Positions 7,160 through 13,033 of a stretch of DNA of 13,033 nucleotides are shown here, in pieces. Origin of the DNA: an uncultured Anaerobutyricum sp. Its GTDB lineage: Bacteria; Bacillota; Clostridia; Lachnospirales; Lachnospiraceae. The DNA lies in contig CAKREJ010000035.1 of assembly GCA_934317185.1 (NCBI GenBank), positions 1-13,033 on the forward strand. The letters are read 5' to 3'. The translations under genes were made by a program, and so were the position numbers. The stretch's first letter is position 1. Each line of letters begins with the position of its first letter. Under the pieces are notes generated by a model. The model searched no databases. It was not told the DNA's origin and saw only the letters and a program-made list of their open reading frames with translations.

Positions 7160-7292
7160 ATAATTTTTCTTTTAACTCATTCTCGTTAATATTCATAGCT
7201 TCGCATAATGTCTCTAATGAAGAATAAAAATCTCTGAGCTTTGTATTAATAACGCTGTAAAGCATGATGGGGTCTTGTGGTAAGTGTTCCAT
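7113..7292 (-). CDS. small protein, DUF4250-like
   Basis: A 59-residue protein beginning MEHLPQDPIMLYSVINTKLR and containing DFYSSLETLCEAM, a pattern I recognise as the DUF4250 family of short Firmicutes proteins of unknown function. The helix pair after the conserved N-terminus (NENELKEKLSIAGF) looks like a small helix-turn-helix-like bundle, so nucleic-acid binding is conceivable but unproven. A weak ribosome site AAAGGA lies 11 bp ahead of the ATG. A candidate small RNA or attenuator lies upstream on the same strand. Family assignment is from recall. Confidence 0.8.
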   Translation of the reverse strand: MEHLPQDPIMLYSVINTKLRDFYSSLETLCEAMNINENELKEKLSIAGFEYNEKTNQFV

Positions 7293-7355
7293 TTTGTTTC
7301 AGGTCCTTTCAAAAATAATTATTCAAAAATGAGCGGATTAAGCTTATTATAATTT

Positions 7356-7361
7356 ATAGTA
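7356..7361 (-). promoter_or_regulatory. possible -10 box for the DUF4250-like gene
   Basis: A perfect TATAAT on the - strand, 64 bp ahead of the start codon. No convincing -35 is seen at the right distance: a T-run from the upstream terminator-like U-tract occupies it. Transcription may instead come from the promoter at 7472-7500 by read-through. Confidence 0.3.
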
Positions 7362-7367
7362 AAATAC

Positions 7368-7466
7368 AAAAAAAGAGATGCCTCATATGCTATAAAAAAT
7401 ATATATACCAAAGAATCAGCAGAGGAAGGCATCCCTTAAAACTAGAAATACGTTATCTAATTTCTA
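7368..7466 (-). ncRNA. candidate small RNA or attenuator leader with own promoter and terminator
   Basis: On the - strand, a promoter at 7500-7472 predicts a transcript starting near 7466. It begins with a perfect 10-bp hairpin, AACUAGAAAU with AUUUCUAGUU, loop of 10. A long hairpin follows, closed by GGGAUGCCU with AGGCAUCUC (7435-7427 with 7383-7375, nine pairs including one G-U), with inner pairing UGCU/AGCA. It ends at seven U (7374-7368). The length is about 100 nt. It could be an independent small RNA or the premature-termination leader of the DUF4250-like gene 75 bp downstream. I do not recognise the RNA family. Confidence 0.5.
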
Positions 7467-7471
7467 GTTAA

Positions 7472-7500
7472 ATTATATATGAAATCTTGAAAAAAAGCAA
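7472..7500 (-). promoter_or_regulatory. promoter of the candidate RNA
   Basis: On the - strand: TTGCTT (7500-7495), a 17-bp spacer and a perfect TATAAT (7477-7472). Spacing and -10 are ideal; the -35 matches three of six. Confidence 0.55.
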
Positions 7501-7514
7501 GTAAAAATGAAAAG

Positions 7515-7550
7515 AAATACTGTACTATTTTTAATACAGTATTTTTGCTT
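7515..7550. terminator. bidirectional hairpin, terminator-like
   Basis: Perfect 10-bp arms AAATACTGTA (7515-7524) and TACAGTATTT (7535-7544), loop of 10, followed on the + strand by TTGCTTTT and on the - strand by CTTTTCATTTTT. It sits between the candidate RNA promoter and the leuD-type promoter region and may insulate them. Confidence 0.5.
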
Positions 7551-7608
7551 TTATAAAATAGAATAAAGTCGAAAATTGCATAAAAATTAAAAATACATTA
7601 GTTGTGAA

Positions 7609-7720
7609 TTGACATGAATTATAAAATATAGGATTTTTGTAAAAAAAAGCAGTAAATATATAACATAAATTGGAAAAGAACGTTAATTTTCTGGACTTCA
7701 TTTTTTATTTGTAGTATTCT
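7609..7720 (+). promoter_or_regulatory. promoter region of the dual LeuDC operon
   Basis: The nearer candidate is TGGACT (7692-7697), a 17-bp spacer and TATTCT (7715-7720), each four of six matches. A second, at 7609, has a perfect TTGACA but only a poor GATTTT -10 after 17 bp. A 6-bp inverted repeat TATTCT/AGAATA (7715-7720 with 7728-7733) overlaps the nearer -10 and start region and could be an operator. No T-box leader motif was seen between 7545 and 7753. Confidence 0.4.
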
Positions 7721-7753
7721 AATGAGTAGAATATTTTATTGGAGGTAATATTT

Positions 7754-8230
7754 ATGAATAAAGTATGGAAGTTCCATAATGATGTGGATACTGACCAGAT
7801 TATCGCTTCACAGTATTTACTTTTACCAGATATTGAAGCAATGAAACAGTATACATTCGAGTCTTTAGATCCAGATTTTGCAAAGAAAGCACAGGCTGGA
7901 GATTTGATCGTAGCCGGTGAGAACTTTGGCTGTGGGTCCTCAAGAGAACAGGCTCCAAGTGTCTTAAAGGCTCTTGGAATCAAGGCCGTAATTGCGAAGT
8001 CTTTTGCCAGAATTTTTTATCGTAATTCAATTAATATCGGCCTTCCGGTTATTGTATGTAAGGAATTATATGACCATGTAGAAGATGGCGGTCAGGCTCA
8101 GCTTGATTTATCTGCCGGTACAGTTACTGTTGATGGACAGGTATTTTCCTGTACAAAGCTTCCGGAATATATGCAGAATATTTTGAATGCCGGAGGCTTG
8201 ATTGCATCTTTAAATAAGGAGGAAGCGTAA
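7754..8230 (+). CDS. LeuD-like hydro-lyase small subunit (pair 1)
   Basis: Small (swivel-domain) subunit of the isopropylmalate isomerase/homoaconitase family, 158 residues. Near the N-terminus is DVDTDQI; the conserved loop ENFGCGSSREQAP lies at 56-68, and SFARIFYRNSINIGLP follows. The substrate loop reads YLLLP (21-25), unlike the YLNTS-type of common clostridial LeuD, and the motif has REQAP where LeuD usually has REHAP. The frame is open to a TTG at 7739, but ATG 7754 is chosen because GGAGGT (7741-7746) lies 7 bp ahead. It would pair with the large subunit 3 bp downstream. The likely reaction is 3-isopropylmalate, citramalate or another C4-C6 hydroxy-diacid isomerisation; the substrate is not certain. 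Confidence 0.85.
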   Translation: MNKVWKFHNDVDTDQIIASQYLLLPDIEAMKQYTFESLDPDFAKKAQAGDLIVAGENFGCGSSREQAPSVLKALGIKAVIAKSFARIFYRNSINIGLPVIVCKELYDHVEDGGQAQLDLSAGTVTVDGQVFSCTKLPEYMQNILNAGGLIASLNKEEA

Positions 8231-8233
8231 ATT

Positions 8234-9487
8234 ATGGGAATGACTTTAGGAGAAAAGATTATCGCCCGTGCTGCCGGAGTTGATTTTGTAAAACCGAATG
8301 ATATACATACTGTTACTTTAGACCGAATGATGAGTAACGATGGAACGACTCATCTGACTGTAGATATGTATCATAACCAGTTAAAACATCCAAAGATTGC
8401 TGATAAGGATAAAGTTGTTTTTATTATGGATCACAATGTCCCTGCTGAGAATCCAAAGACAGCAGAGGCACATAAAAAGATGCGTGACTTTGCGATAGAG
8501 AATGATATTAAGCTTTATGAAGGACAGGGTGTATGCCACCAGATTATGATGGAAGACTATGTTTGTCCGGGTGAGCTGATTTTTGGAGCAGATTCTCATA
8601 CAACTTCCTACGGTGCTCTTGGTGCATTTGGTACAGGTGTTGGATGTACAGACTTTTTATATGCTATGACTACAGGAACTTCCTGGGTCATGGTTCCGGA
8701 AACCATTCGTTTTAATTTACATGGTAAGTTAAAAGAAGGTGTCTATCCAAGAGATTTGATTCTTACGATTATCGGAGATATCGGAGCCAATGGAGCCAAT
8801 TATAAGATTATGGAATTTGCAGGCGATGGTGCACATGAGCTTTCTATTGATGATCGTATGGTTCTGTGTAATCTTACAGTAGAGGCTGGGGCTAAAGCAG
8901 GAATTGTGGAGCCGGATGAAAAGGTTGTAGAATATTGTAAAGCACATGGTCGTGAGGCCGTACATATGTTTAAAAGTGATGAGGATGCTCATTTCTGTGA
9001 AGTATACGATTATGATCTGAGCAAGATTGAGCCAGTTGTGGTTCGTCCGGACTTTGTAGATAATTTTGCACTTCTTAAAGAGGTAAAAGAAGAAAAAATA
9101 GCTATTGATGAAGCCTTTTTAGGTTCTTGCAACAATGGCCGCATCGATGATCTGCGAGTTGCTGCTAAGATTGTAAAAGGGAAACAGGTTGATCCAAAGG
9201 TTCGTTTTATTGTAGCACCTGCTTCAAAAGCAGTATATATTCAGGCATTGGAAGAAGGAATTATTACTACACTGATGGAAGCTGGAGCGATGGTTATGAA
9301 TTGTAACTGTTCTGTATGCTGGGGAAGTTGTCAGGGAGTTATCGGTGAGAATGAAGTACTGATTTCTACCGGAACAAGGAACTTTAAAGGGCGTGCAGGG
9401 GCACCAAGTTCAAAGGTTTACCTGGCAAGTTCGGCTACAGTAGCAGCTTCTGCTCTTGCAGGGTATATTACAGGACCGGAAGCTTAA
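8234..9487 (+). CDS. LeuC/aconitase-like hydro-lyase large subunit with atypical cluster motif (pair 1)
   Basis: A 417-residue [4Fe-4S] subunit of the short, archaeal-type IPMI/homoaconitase family. GADSHTTSYG (118-127) is family-typical. The cluster ligands should be Cys299 in GSCNNGR (usually GSCTNGR) and Cys359/Cys362 in CSVC, where the family has CGPC. Extra cysteines flank this at 357 and 366 (NCNCSVCWGSC), and the usual Pro-Gly before CGPC is missing. The end reads TRNFKGRAG and VYLASSATVAASALAGYI, family-like. AGGAGG (8217-8222) lies 11 bp before ATG 8234; the ATG at 8240 is an alternative. The cysteine count keeps the three ligands, so activity is plausible. The substrate may differ from isopropylmalate, for example dimethylmalate or citramalate; this is inference. 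Confidence 0.85.
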   Translation: MGMTLGEKIIARAAGVDFVKPNDIHTVTLDRMMSNDGTTHLTVDMYHNQLKHPKIADKDKVVFIMDHNVPAENPKTAEAHKKMRDFAIENDIKLYEGQGVCHQIMMEDYVCPGELIFGADSHTTSYGALGAFGTGVGCTDFLYAMTTGTSWVMVPETIRFNLHGKLKEGVYPRDLILTIIGDIGANGANYKIMEFAGDGAHELSIDDRMVLCNLTVEAGAKAGIVEPDEKVVEYCKAHGREAVHMFKSDEDAHFCEVYDYDLSKIEPVVVRPDFVDNFALLKEVKEEKIAIDEAFLGSCNNGRIDDLRVAAKIVKGKQVDPKVRFIVAPASKAVYIQALEEGIITTLMEAGAMVMNCNCSVCWGSCQGVIGENEVLISTGTRNFKGRAGAPSSKVYLASSATVAASALAGYITGPEA

Positions 9488-9537
9488 AGTATTCACAACA
9501 ACAAAATCGTTTTATTATAGAAAGAGGTGCTTATATT

Positions 9538-10029
9538 ATGGAACAATTTACCGGAAAGGTATGGGTGCTTGGAGATGATATTGATACAGATATTATCATT
9601 CCAACAGAATATCTGGCACTGCCTACCGTGGAAGATATGAAGCAGTATGGATTTTCTCCGTTAAGACCGGAGCTTGCAAGTCAAATTCAGGAAGGGGATA
9701 TTATTGTTGCCGGAAAGAATTTTGGCTGCGGTTCTTCAAGAGAGCAGGCTCCTGAAATTATTAAAGCATTGAAAGTGAAGTGTGTTATTGCTAAGTCATA
9801 TGCCCGTATTTTCTTTAGAAACTCCATTAATAACGGACTTTTACTTATTGAGAACAGTGATATTCAGGATGTGATCAAAGAGGGAGATGACCTCATCGTA
9901 AATATGGGTGAGTCTTTGGAATTTGATGGAAAGACTTATCCAATACACCCACTGCCAGATAATCTGATGGATATTATCAATGCAGGGGGACTTGTAAAAG
10001 CAATGCAGAAACGTAATGGAATTATTTAG
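9538..10029 (+). CDS. LeuD-like hydro-lyase small subunit (pair 2)
   Basis: A 163-residue swivel-domain subunit, clearly related to the first copy. It has DDIDTDIIIP at the N-terminus, KNFGCGSSREQAP (60-72) and SYARIFFRNSINNG. The substrate loop is YLALP (25-29) rather than YLLLP, a change at the family's specificity position. GAGGTG (9524-9529) precedes the ATG by 8 bp, in a 50-bp gap after the first large subunit. It is the partner of the large subunit 9 bp downstream. Substrate is uncertain, as for pair 1. Confidence 0.85.
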   Translation: MEQFTGKVWVLGDDIDTDIIIPTEYLALPTVEDMKQYGFSPLRPELASQIQEGDIIVAGKNFGCGSSREQAPEIIKALKVKCVIAKSYARIFFRNSINNGLLLIENSDIQDVIKEGDDLIVNMGESLEFDGKTYPIHPLPDNLMDIINAGGLVKAMQKRNGII

Positions 10030-10038
10030 GAGGCAGTT

Positions 10039-11280
10039 ATGGGAAGTACATTAATTGAGAAAATTATCGAAAAAAACACTGGCCTTTCTAAAGTAACTCC
10101 GGGTCAGATTGTTACAGTAAATGTTGACAGAGTAATGATTCATGATATTTTTATTCCATTTGTGGCAGAAAAGTTCGAAGAAATGGGATTTAAAAAGCTA
10201 TGGGATGCAGATAAGGTTGTACTGATTTATGATCATCTTGTTCCGACAAGTGCAGTAGAAGATGTCCGTCATTTTAAAATTGGGGATGCGTTTGCGGACA
10301 AATATGGTTTAACACATGTGCACAGACGTGATGGTATCTGTCATCAGCTTATGACAGAAGCTGGTTATGCAAAACCGGGAAATATTGTCTTTGGTACAGA
10401 TTCTCACACAACAACTTATGGATGTGTAGGATGTTTTTCTTCCGGTATTGGTTATACGGAGATGGCTTCTATTCTTGGAACCGGAGAGATGTGGATTCGT
10501 GTCCCGGAAACAATAAAGGTGGTTATTGACGGAACACTTCCGGCTAATGTAACAGCTAAAGATGTGATTTTACGTCTTATTGGCGATCTTCGTGCAGACG
10601 GTGCAACCTATAAGGCACTTGAAATTACAGGTTCAGCGGTAGATAAGATGAGTGTTGCCTCAAGAATGACAATTTCTAATATGGCAATCGAGGCTGGAGC
10701 AAAGTGCTGTTTATTCCGTCCAGATGAGAAAACGTGTGAATACTCAGAAGTAAAGATGGAAGATGTAAACTGGCTTTATGGTGATGAAGATGCAACGTAT
10801 TGTCGTATAATGACATATCAGGCCGAAGAACTTGTACCAGTATGTGCCTGTCCTTCACAGGTAGATAATATTCATCCGGTAAGCGAGCTTGTTGGAACAG
10901 ACATTGATCAGGTATTTATTGGTTCCTGTACGAATGGACGTTTAGAAGATCTGGCAGTGGCCGCAAAAATTCTTGAAGGAAAGACAGTTTCCTGCCGTAC
11001 GATCATAACTCCGGCCAGCCGCAAGATTTATATCGAGGCAGTCAAAGCGGGTTACATGGCAACTTTGGCAAAAGCAGGAGCAATTATTACCCAACCGGGT
11101 TGTGGATTATGTTGTGGACGTGCAGGAGGAATCCTTTGTGATGGAGAAAAGGTACTTGCAACCAATAATCGTAACTTCTTAGGGCGAATGGGAACATCCA
11201 AAGTAGGAATTTACTTAGGATCTCCGGCAACAGCAGCTACCTCTGCAATACATGGGAAAATTACACTTCCTTCCATGTAG
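10039..11280 (+). CDS. LeuC/aconitase-like hydro-lyase large subunit (pair 2)
   Basis: A 413-residue [4Fe-4S] dehydratase subunit. GTDSHTTTYG starts at residue 119. The ligand cysteines are Cys297 in GSCTNGR and Cys355/Cys358 in PGCGLCCG, close to the canonical PGCGPCLG with one extra Cys (359). It ends with NRNFLGRMG and IYLGSPATAATSAIHGKI. Its motifs are nearer to classical LeuC than those of the first copy, so it is the better candidate for true isopropylmalate or citramalate isomerase. AGGAGG (10028-10033) overlaps the preceding stop codon, 5 bp before the ATG. No leuA or leuB lies in the window. Confidence 0.88.
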   Translation: MGSTLIEKIIEKNTGLSKVTPGQIVTVNVDRVMIHDIFIPFVAEKFEEMGFKKLWDADKVVLIYDHLVPTSAVEDVRHFKIGDAFADKYGLTHVHRRDGICHQLMTEAGYAKPGNIVFGTDSHTTTYGCVGCFSSGIGYTEMASILGTGEMWIRVPETIKVVIDGTLPANVTAKDVILRLIGDLRADGATYKALEITGSAVDKMSVASRMTISNMAIEAGAKCCLFRPDEKTCEYSEVKMEDVNWLYGDEDATYCRIMTYQAEELVPVCACPSQVDNIHPVSELVGTDIDQVFIGSCTNGRLEDLAVAAKILEGKTVSCRTIITPASRKIYIEAVKAGYMATLAKAGAIITQPGCGLCCGRAGGILCDGEKVLATNNRNFLGRMGTSKVGIYLGSPATAATSAIHGKITLPSM

Positions 11281-11286
11281 AATACT

Positions 11287-11445
11287 AATTTATTAGTAAC
11301 GGACGAAAAATAAAAAAGAATATAATAGCATCTGTGCCAGTAGTCGCTGTGTGAAGAATACTCGTAAAAACTCGCATTCTTTACTCGCTCCGAGGTCACA
11401 TCTGCTATTATATTCTTTTTTGATTTTTCTGTCTGTTATTAAATT
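11287..11445. repeat. palindromic element 2, probable terminator of the LeuDC operon
   Basis: A perfect 19-bp inverted repeat (11312-11330 with 11403-11421) flanks a core that is the reverse complement of element 1. GCTCCGAGGTCACATCTGC (11387-11405) is 19/19 identical to its counterpart, and the 22-nt block 11328-11349 matches 21/22. The outer arm sequence differs from element 1 but pairs with itself. The inner stem AAGAATGC/GTATTCTT (on the - strand) also differs yet still pairs. It lies just after the LeuC stop codon at 11278-11280. Confidence 0.85.
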
Positions 11446-11627
11446 GAAGATGAAAATTAAATTAGTGGAGAGAGAAAGGGGAATCTCCAGTAGATTATGG
11501 CAGTCGATCGGAGAAAATCTTCAGTAAACAAAAAGTGTCTAATCTTTTCACTAAATCAGTATCGGGAAGAAAATATGTGAAATAAAGAGCACACATTTCC
11601 GTGTAGCCCCTTCTTCCATCTCAGCAT
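11446..11627. other. gene-free spacer between elements 2 and 3
   Basis: No convincing gene. Short reading frames on the - strand run into element 3 and look spurious. The segment from 11597 to 11627 (ACACATTTCCGTGTAGCC and onward) may belong to a composite repeat with element 3, but no second copy is in the window. Confidence 0.4.
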
Positions 11628-11812
11628 CAAATACTAATTTACCCAAGTGACGGACGAAAAATAAAAAATAAATACTAGTAAAATGTGCCAGTAATCGCTG
11701 CGTATGGAATGCGAACCTTTTCGGTGAGCATTCCATACGCAGCGACTACTGGCACAGATGTTACCTGCTTCTTTTTTCTTTTTCGTCCGTGATTCAAACA
11801 AATTAGTATTTG
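11628..11812. repeat. palindromic element 3, near-perfect long inverted repeat at the pyruvate kinase-like 3' end
   Basis: Three nested paired segments are seen. The outer 13-bp CAAATACTAATTT (11628-11640 with 11800-11812) runs through the - strand stop codon. The middle 12-bp is ACGGACGAAAAA (11650-11661 with 11779-11790). The core of 29 bp has one mismatch (11684-11712 with 11728-11756) around a 15-nt loop. Both core halves are of the CAGCGACTACTGGCACAG type, whereas elements 1 and 2 have one such half and one GACCTCGGAGC half. The left flank AATACTAATTT then ACGGACGAAAAATAAAAAA is shared with element 2. Probably the terminator for the - strand gene. Confidence 0.85.
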
Positions 11813-12864
11813 AGAGCTTCTTCACTTGTTTGTGCAAGTATTTTCATTGCTTCCTCGGGGTAAGCACCGATAGCTGTTTCTCCGGTTAACATTAATGAGG
11901 ACGCTCCATCTAAAACTGCCTGAAAGATATCTGTCACTTCTGCTCTTGTAGGGACAGGGTTTTGTTCCATAGAAGCAAGGAACTGTGTTACGACCATAAA
12001 TGGTTTCTTTGCATGAAGGCAGGTTATTGCGATTCTTTTTTGGATAGCAGGAAGTTTAGGTAAAGGTACTGCATTTCCAAGATCTCCTCGGGCAATGACA
12101 ATTTCATCACAAAAAGGAAGAAGAGAAGGGAGGTGTTCAACACCTTCTAAGGATTCTATTTTGGCAAAAATACGAATATGTGCCATATTATTAGCCAGCA
12201 ATTCTTTGCGTAGTGTAATCAAATCGTCTGCGTTTCTTACAAAGGGAAGCATAACACCGGTAACATGGTATTTACGAAGCAGCTTTAAATTTTTTTTGTC
12301 AGTTTCTGTGAGAACAGGAAGAGGGATACTGACTCCGGTAATAGCGATACTTTTCTTTGAAGTTAAATCCCCACCTTTTATTACTTTTCCACAAAAAATA
12401 TCTTCTTCTAAAGGTGTAGATAATTTTAAAAGGATTTTTCCATCATTTAATTTTACTTCCTGTCCTTCATTAAAATGGGAAAAAAGTATTTCCGGGCAGG
12501 GAATAATAGAGAATTCATCTTCGCCTTCTAAAATACGAGAAAAAATATCAGAATTTTTTTTCTTCTTATTAAATGATTTTTCCGATATAAGAAAAATAAT
12601 ATCACCTTCACAAAGAGACAATGGAAAATCCAGTGTACCAATTCGAAGTTCAGGTCCTTGCAGGTCAACAAGTAGCTCAGGTATGATATGAAGACGTTCG
12701 GAAACTTCATGGTATTGCCGGAGCCAGTTCTCACAGTCATCAAGATTGCTGTGAGAAAGATTAAGTCGCATACCAGTCATTCCTGCCAAAAACATTGCCT
12801 GTATTTTTTCTTTTGAAGCACAGGCAGGACCGAGTGTTCCGTATAAGTGAAGAGAATGTTTCAT
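11803..12864 (-). CDS. pyruvate kinase-like protein lacking the C-terminal domain
   Basis: A 353-residue protein with the A and B domains of pyruvate kinase. Present are TLGPA (10-14), RLNLSHSN (33-40), VDLQGPELR (66-74), KIESLEGV (235-242), ARGDLGN (258-264), VVTQFLASME (291-300), PTRAEVTDI (305-313) and TGETAIGAYPEEAM (327-340). Catalytic-type residues Arg33, Asn35, Ser37, Asp67, Lys235, Glu237, Asp261 and Thr293 are retained, but the usual TKGPE Lys is Gln69. Normal pyruvate kinases exceed 460 residues; this one stops after the barrel, so the allosteric C-domain is absent. The end is not a visible frameshift. It may be a divergent paralogue with altered regulation or activity. AGGAGG (12873-12878) lies 8 bp before the ATG. 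Confidence 0.85.
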   Translation of the reverse strand: MKHSLHLYGTLGPACASKEKIQAMFLAGMTGMRLNLSHSNLDDCENWLRQYHEVSERLHIIPELLVDLQGPELRIGTLDFPLSLCEGDIIFLISEKSFNKKKKNSDIFSRILEGEDEFSIIPCPEILFSHFNEGQEVKLNDGKILLKLSTPLEEDIFCGKVIKGGDLTSKKSIAITGVSIPLPVLTETDKKNLKLLRKYHVTGVMLPFVRNADDLITLRKELLANNMAHIRIFAKIESLEGVEHLPSLLPFCDEIVIARGDLGNAVPLPKLPAIQKRIAITCLHAKKPFMVVTQFLASMEQNPVPTRAEVTDIFQAVLDGASSLMLTGETAIGAYPEEAMKILAQTSEEALKY

Positions 12865-12920
12865 TATAAAAACCTCCTATAATGTCATGCTAACTATTCA
12901 AAGTCAGTGTGTTTTTTAAC

Positions 12921-12949
12921 TTCTCAAAAATATAAATTTATTGTATCAT
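12921..12949 (+). promoter_or_regulatory. candidate promoter of the gene at 12976
   Basis: TTCTCA (12921-12926), a 17-bp spacer and TATCAT (12944-12949), four and five of six matches. The leader would be about 20 nt with GGAGGAG at 12964-12970. Confidence 0.35.
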
Positions 12950-12975
12950 ATTTTATAAGATATGGAGGAGATTTT

Positions 12976-13033
12976 ATGGAATGGAAATTAACAACGCTGC
13001 TTGAAAATCATTCGGATAAAGAAGAACAATATG
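12976..13033 (+). CDS. partial N-terminus of an unknown protein, possibly MBL-fold hydrolase
   Basis: Only 19 codons are visible, beginning MEWKLTTLLENHSDKEEQY and running off the window. GGAGGAG (12964-12970) lies 5 bp before the ATG. The opening strand followed by TTLLEN resembles the start of metallo-beta-lactamase-fold hydrolases (usually TTLIEN), but that is too little for assignment. Divergent from the pyruvate kinase-like gene. Confidence 0.45.
   Translation, partial: MEWKLTTLLENHSDKEEQY

Noticed and set aside
7545..7753. T-box or other leucine-responsive leader before the LeuDC operon
   Set aside because: No conserved T-box sequence or antiterminator pair was found; only candidate promoters and a small inverted repeat are visible.
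11551..11837. Two overlapping - strand open frames between the LeuDC operon and the pyruvate kinase-like gene
   Set aside because: They run through the palindromic element and share shadow-like segments with a frame over element 2, as expected from the repeat and not from a gene.
12873..12900. CTGACT...CATTAT as a promoter for the pyruvate kinase-like gene
   Set aside because: Its predicted start point would fall at or after the ribosome site, removing it from the transcript.

Overview
The window is an AT-rich stretch of a Firmicutes chromosome, most likely a gut Lachnospiraceae. The evidence is strong AGGAGG ribosome binding sites, a MacA/MacB-like exporter with a long Gly/Ser-rich adaptor insert, GlmM, small proteins of the DUF6472 and DUF4250 kind, and palindromic repeats between convergent genes. 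An Anaerobutyricum/Eubacterium hallii-like host is a guess from overall style and was not tested.

Left part (1-5038, + strand): the 3' part of a membrane-fusion (HlyD/MacA-type) adaptor gene, followed after 11 bp by a MacB/FtsX-type ABC permease and then glmM (phosphoglucosamine mutase). No ABC ATPase is present, so it should lie upstream. The adaptor has a large insert made of a 36-bp Gly/Ser tandem repeat, three copies of an unfamiliar ~70-residue domain, an Ig-like segment and a Gly-rich linker. Next comes palindromic element 1, which separates glmM from a convergent small gene (5240-5509, - strand) with a potentially structured 5' leader. Upstream of that is a Ppx/GppA-family phosphatase gene (5712-6635, - strand).

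Middle (6636-7753): a divergent promoter region, a four-cysteine DUF6472-like protein (6795-6971, +), an orphan open frame without a start codon, a DUF4250-like protein (7113-7292, -), and a gene-free stretch. That stretch holds a well-formed - strand promoter, hairpin and terminator unit (about 7368-7466), a candidate small RNA or attenuator leader, plus a further bidirectional hairpin and the promoter region of the next operon.

Right part (7754-11280, +): four genes in the order small-large-small-large, two complete but divergent pairs of LeuD/LeuC-like (aconitase superfamily) hydro-lyase subunits, with no leuA or leuB nearby. The first large subunit has an altered iron-sulfur motif with extra cysteines. 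Two more palindromic elements (2 and 3) fill the space before a convergent gene for a pyruvate kinase-like protein without the usual C-terminal domain (11803-12864, -). A divergent gene starts at 12976 and runs out of the window.

The most notable features are the three palindromic elements. They share conserved core blocks while their paired stems differ between copies in a compensating way. Each lies between convergent genes, and two of them extend through the stop codon of the neighbouring - strand gene. Other candidates are the two unexplained RNA-like leaders or transcripts, the doubled LeuDC set with its unusual cluster motif, and the repeat-built adaptor insert.
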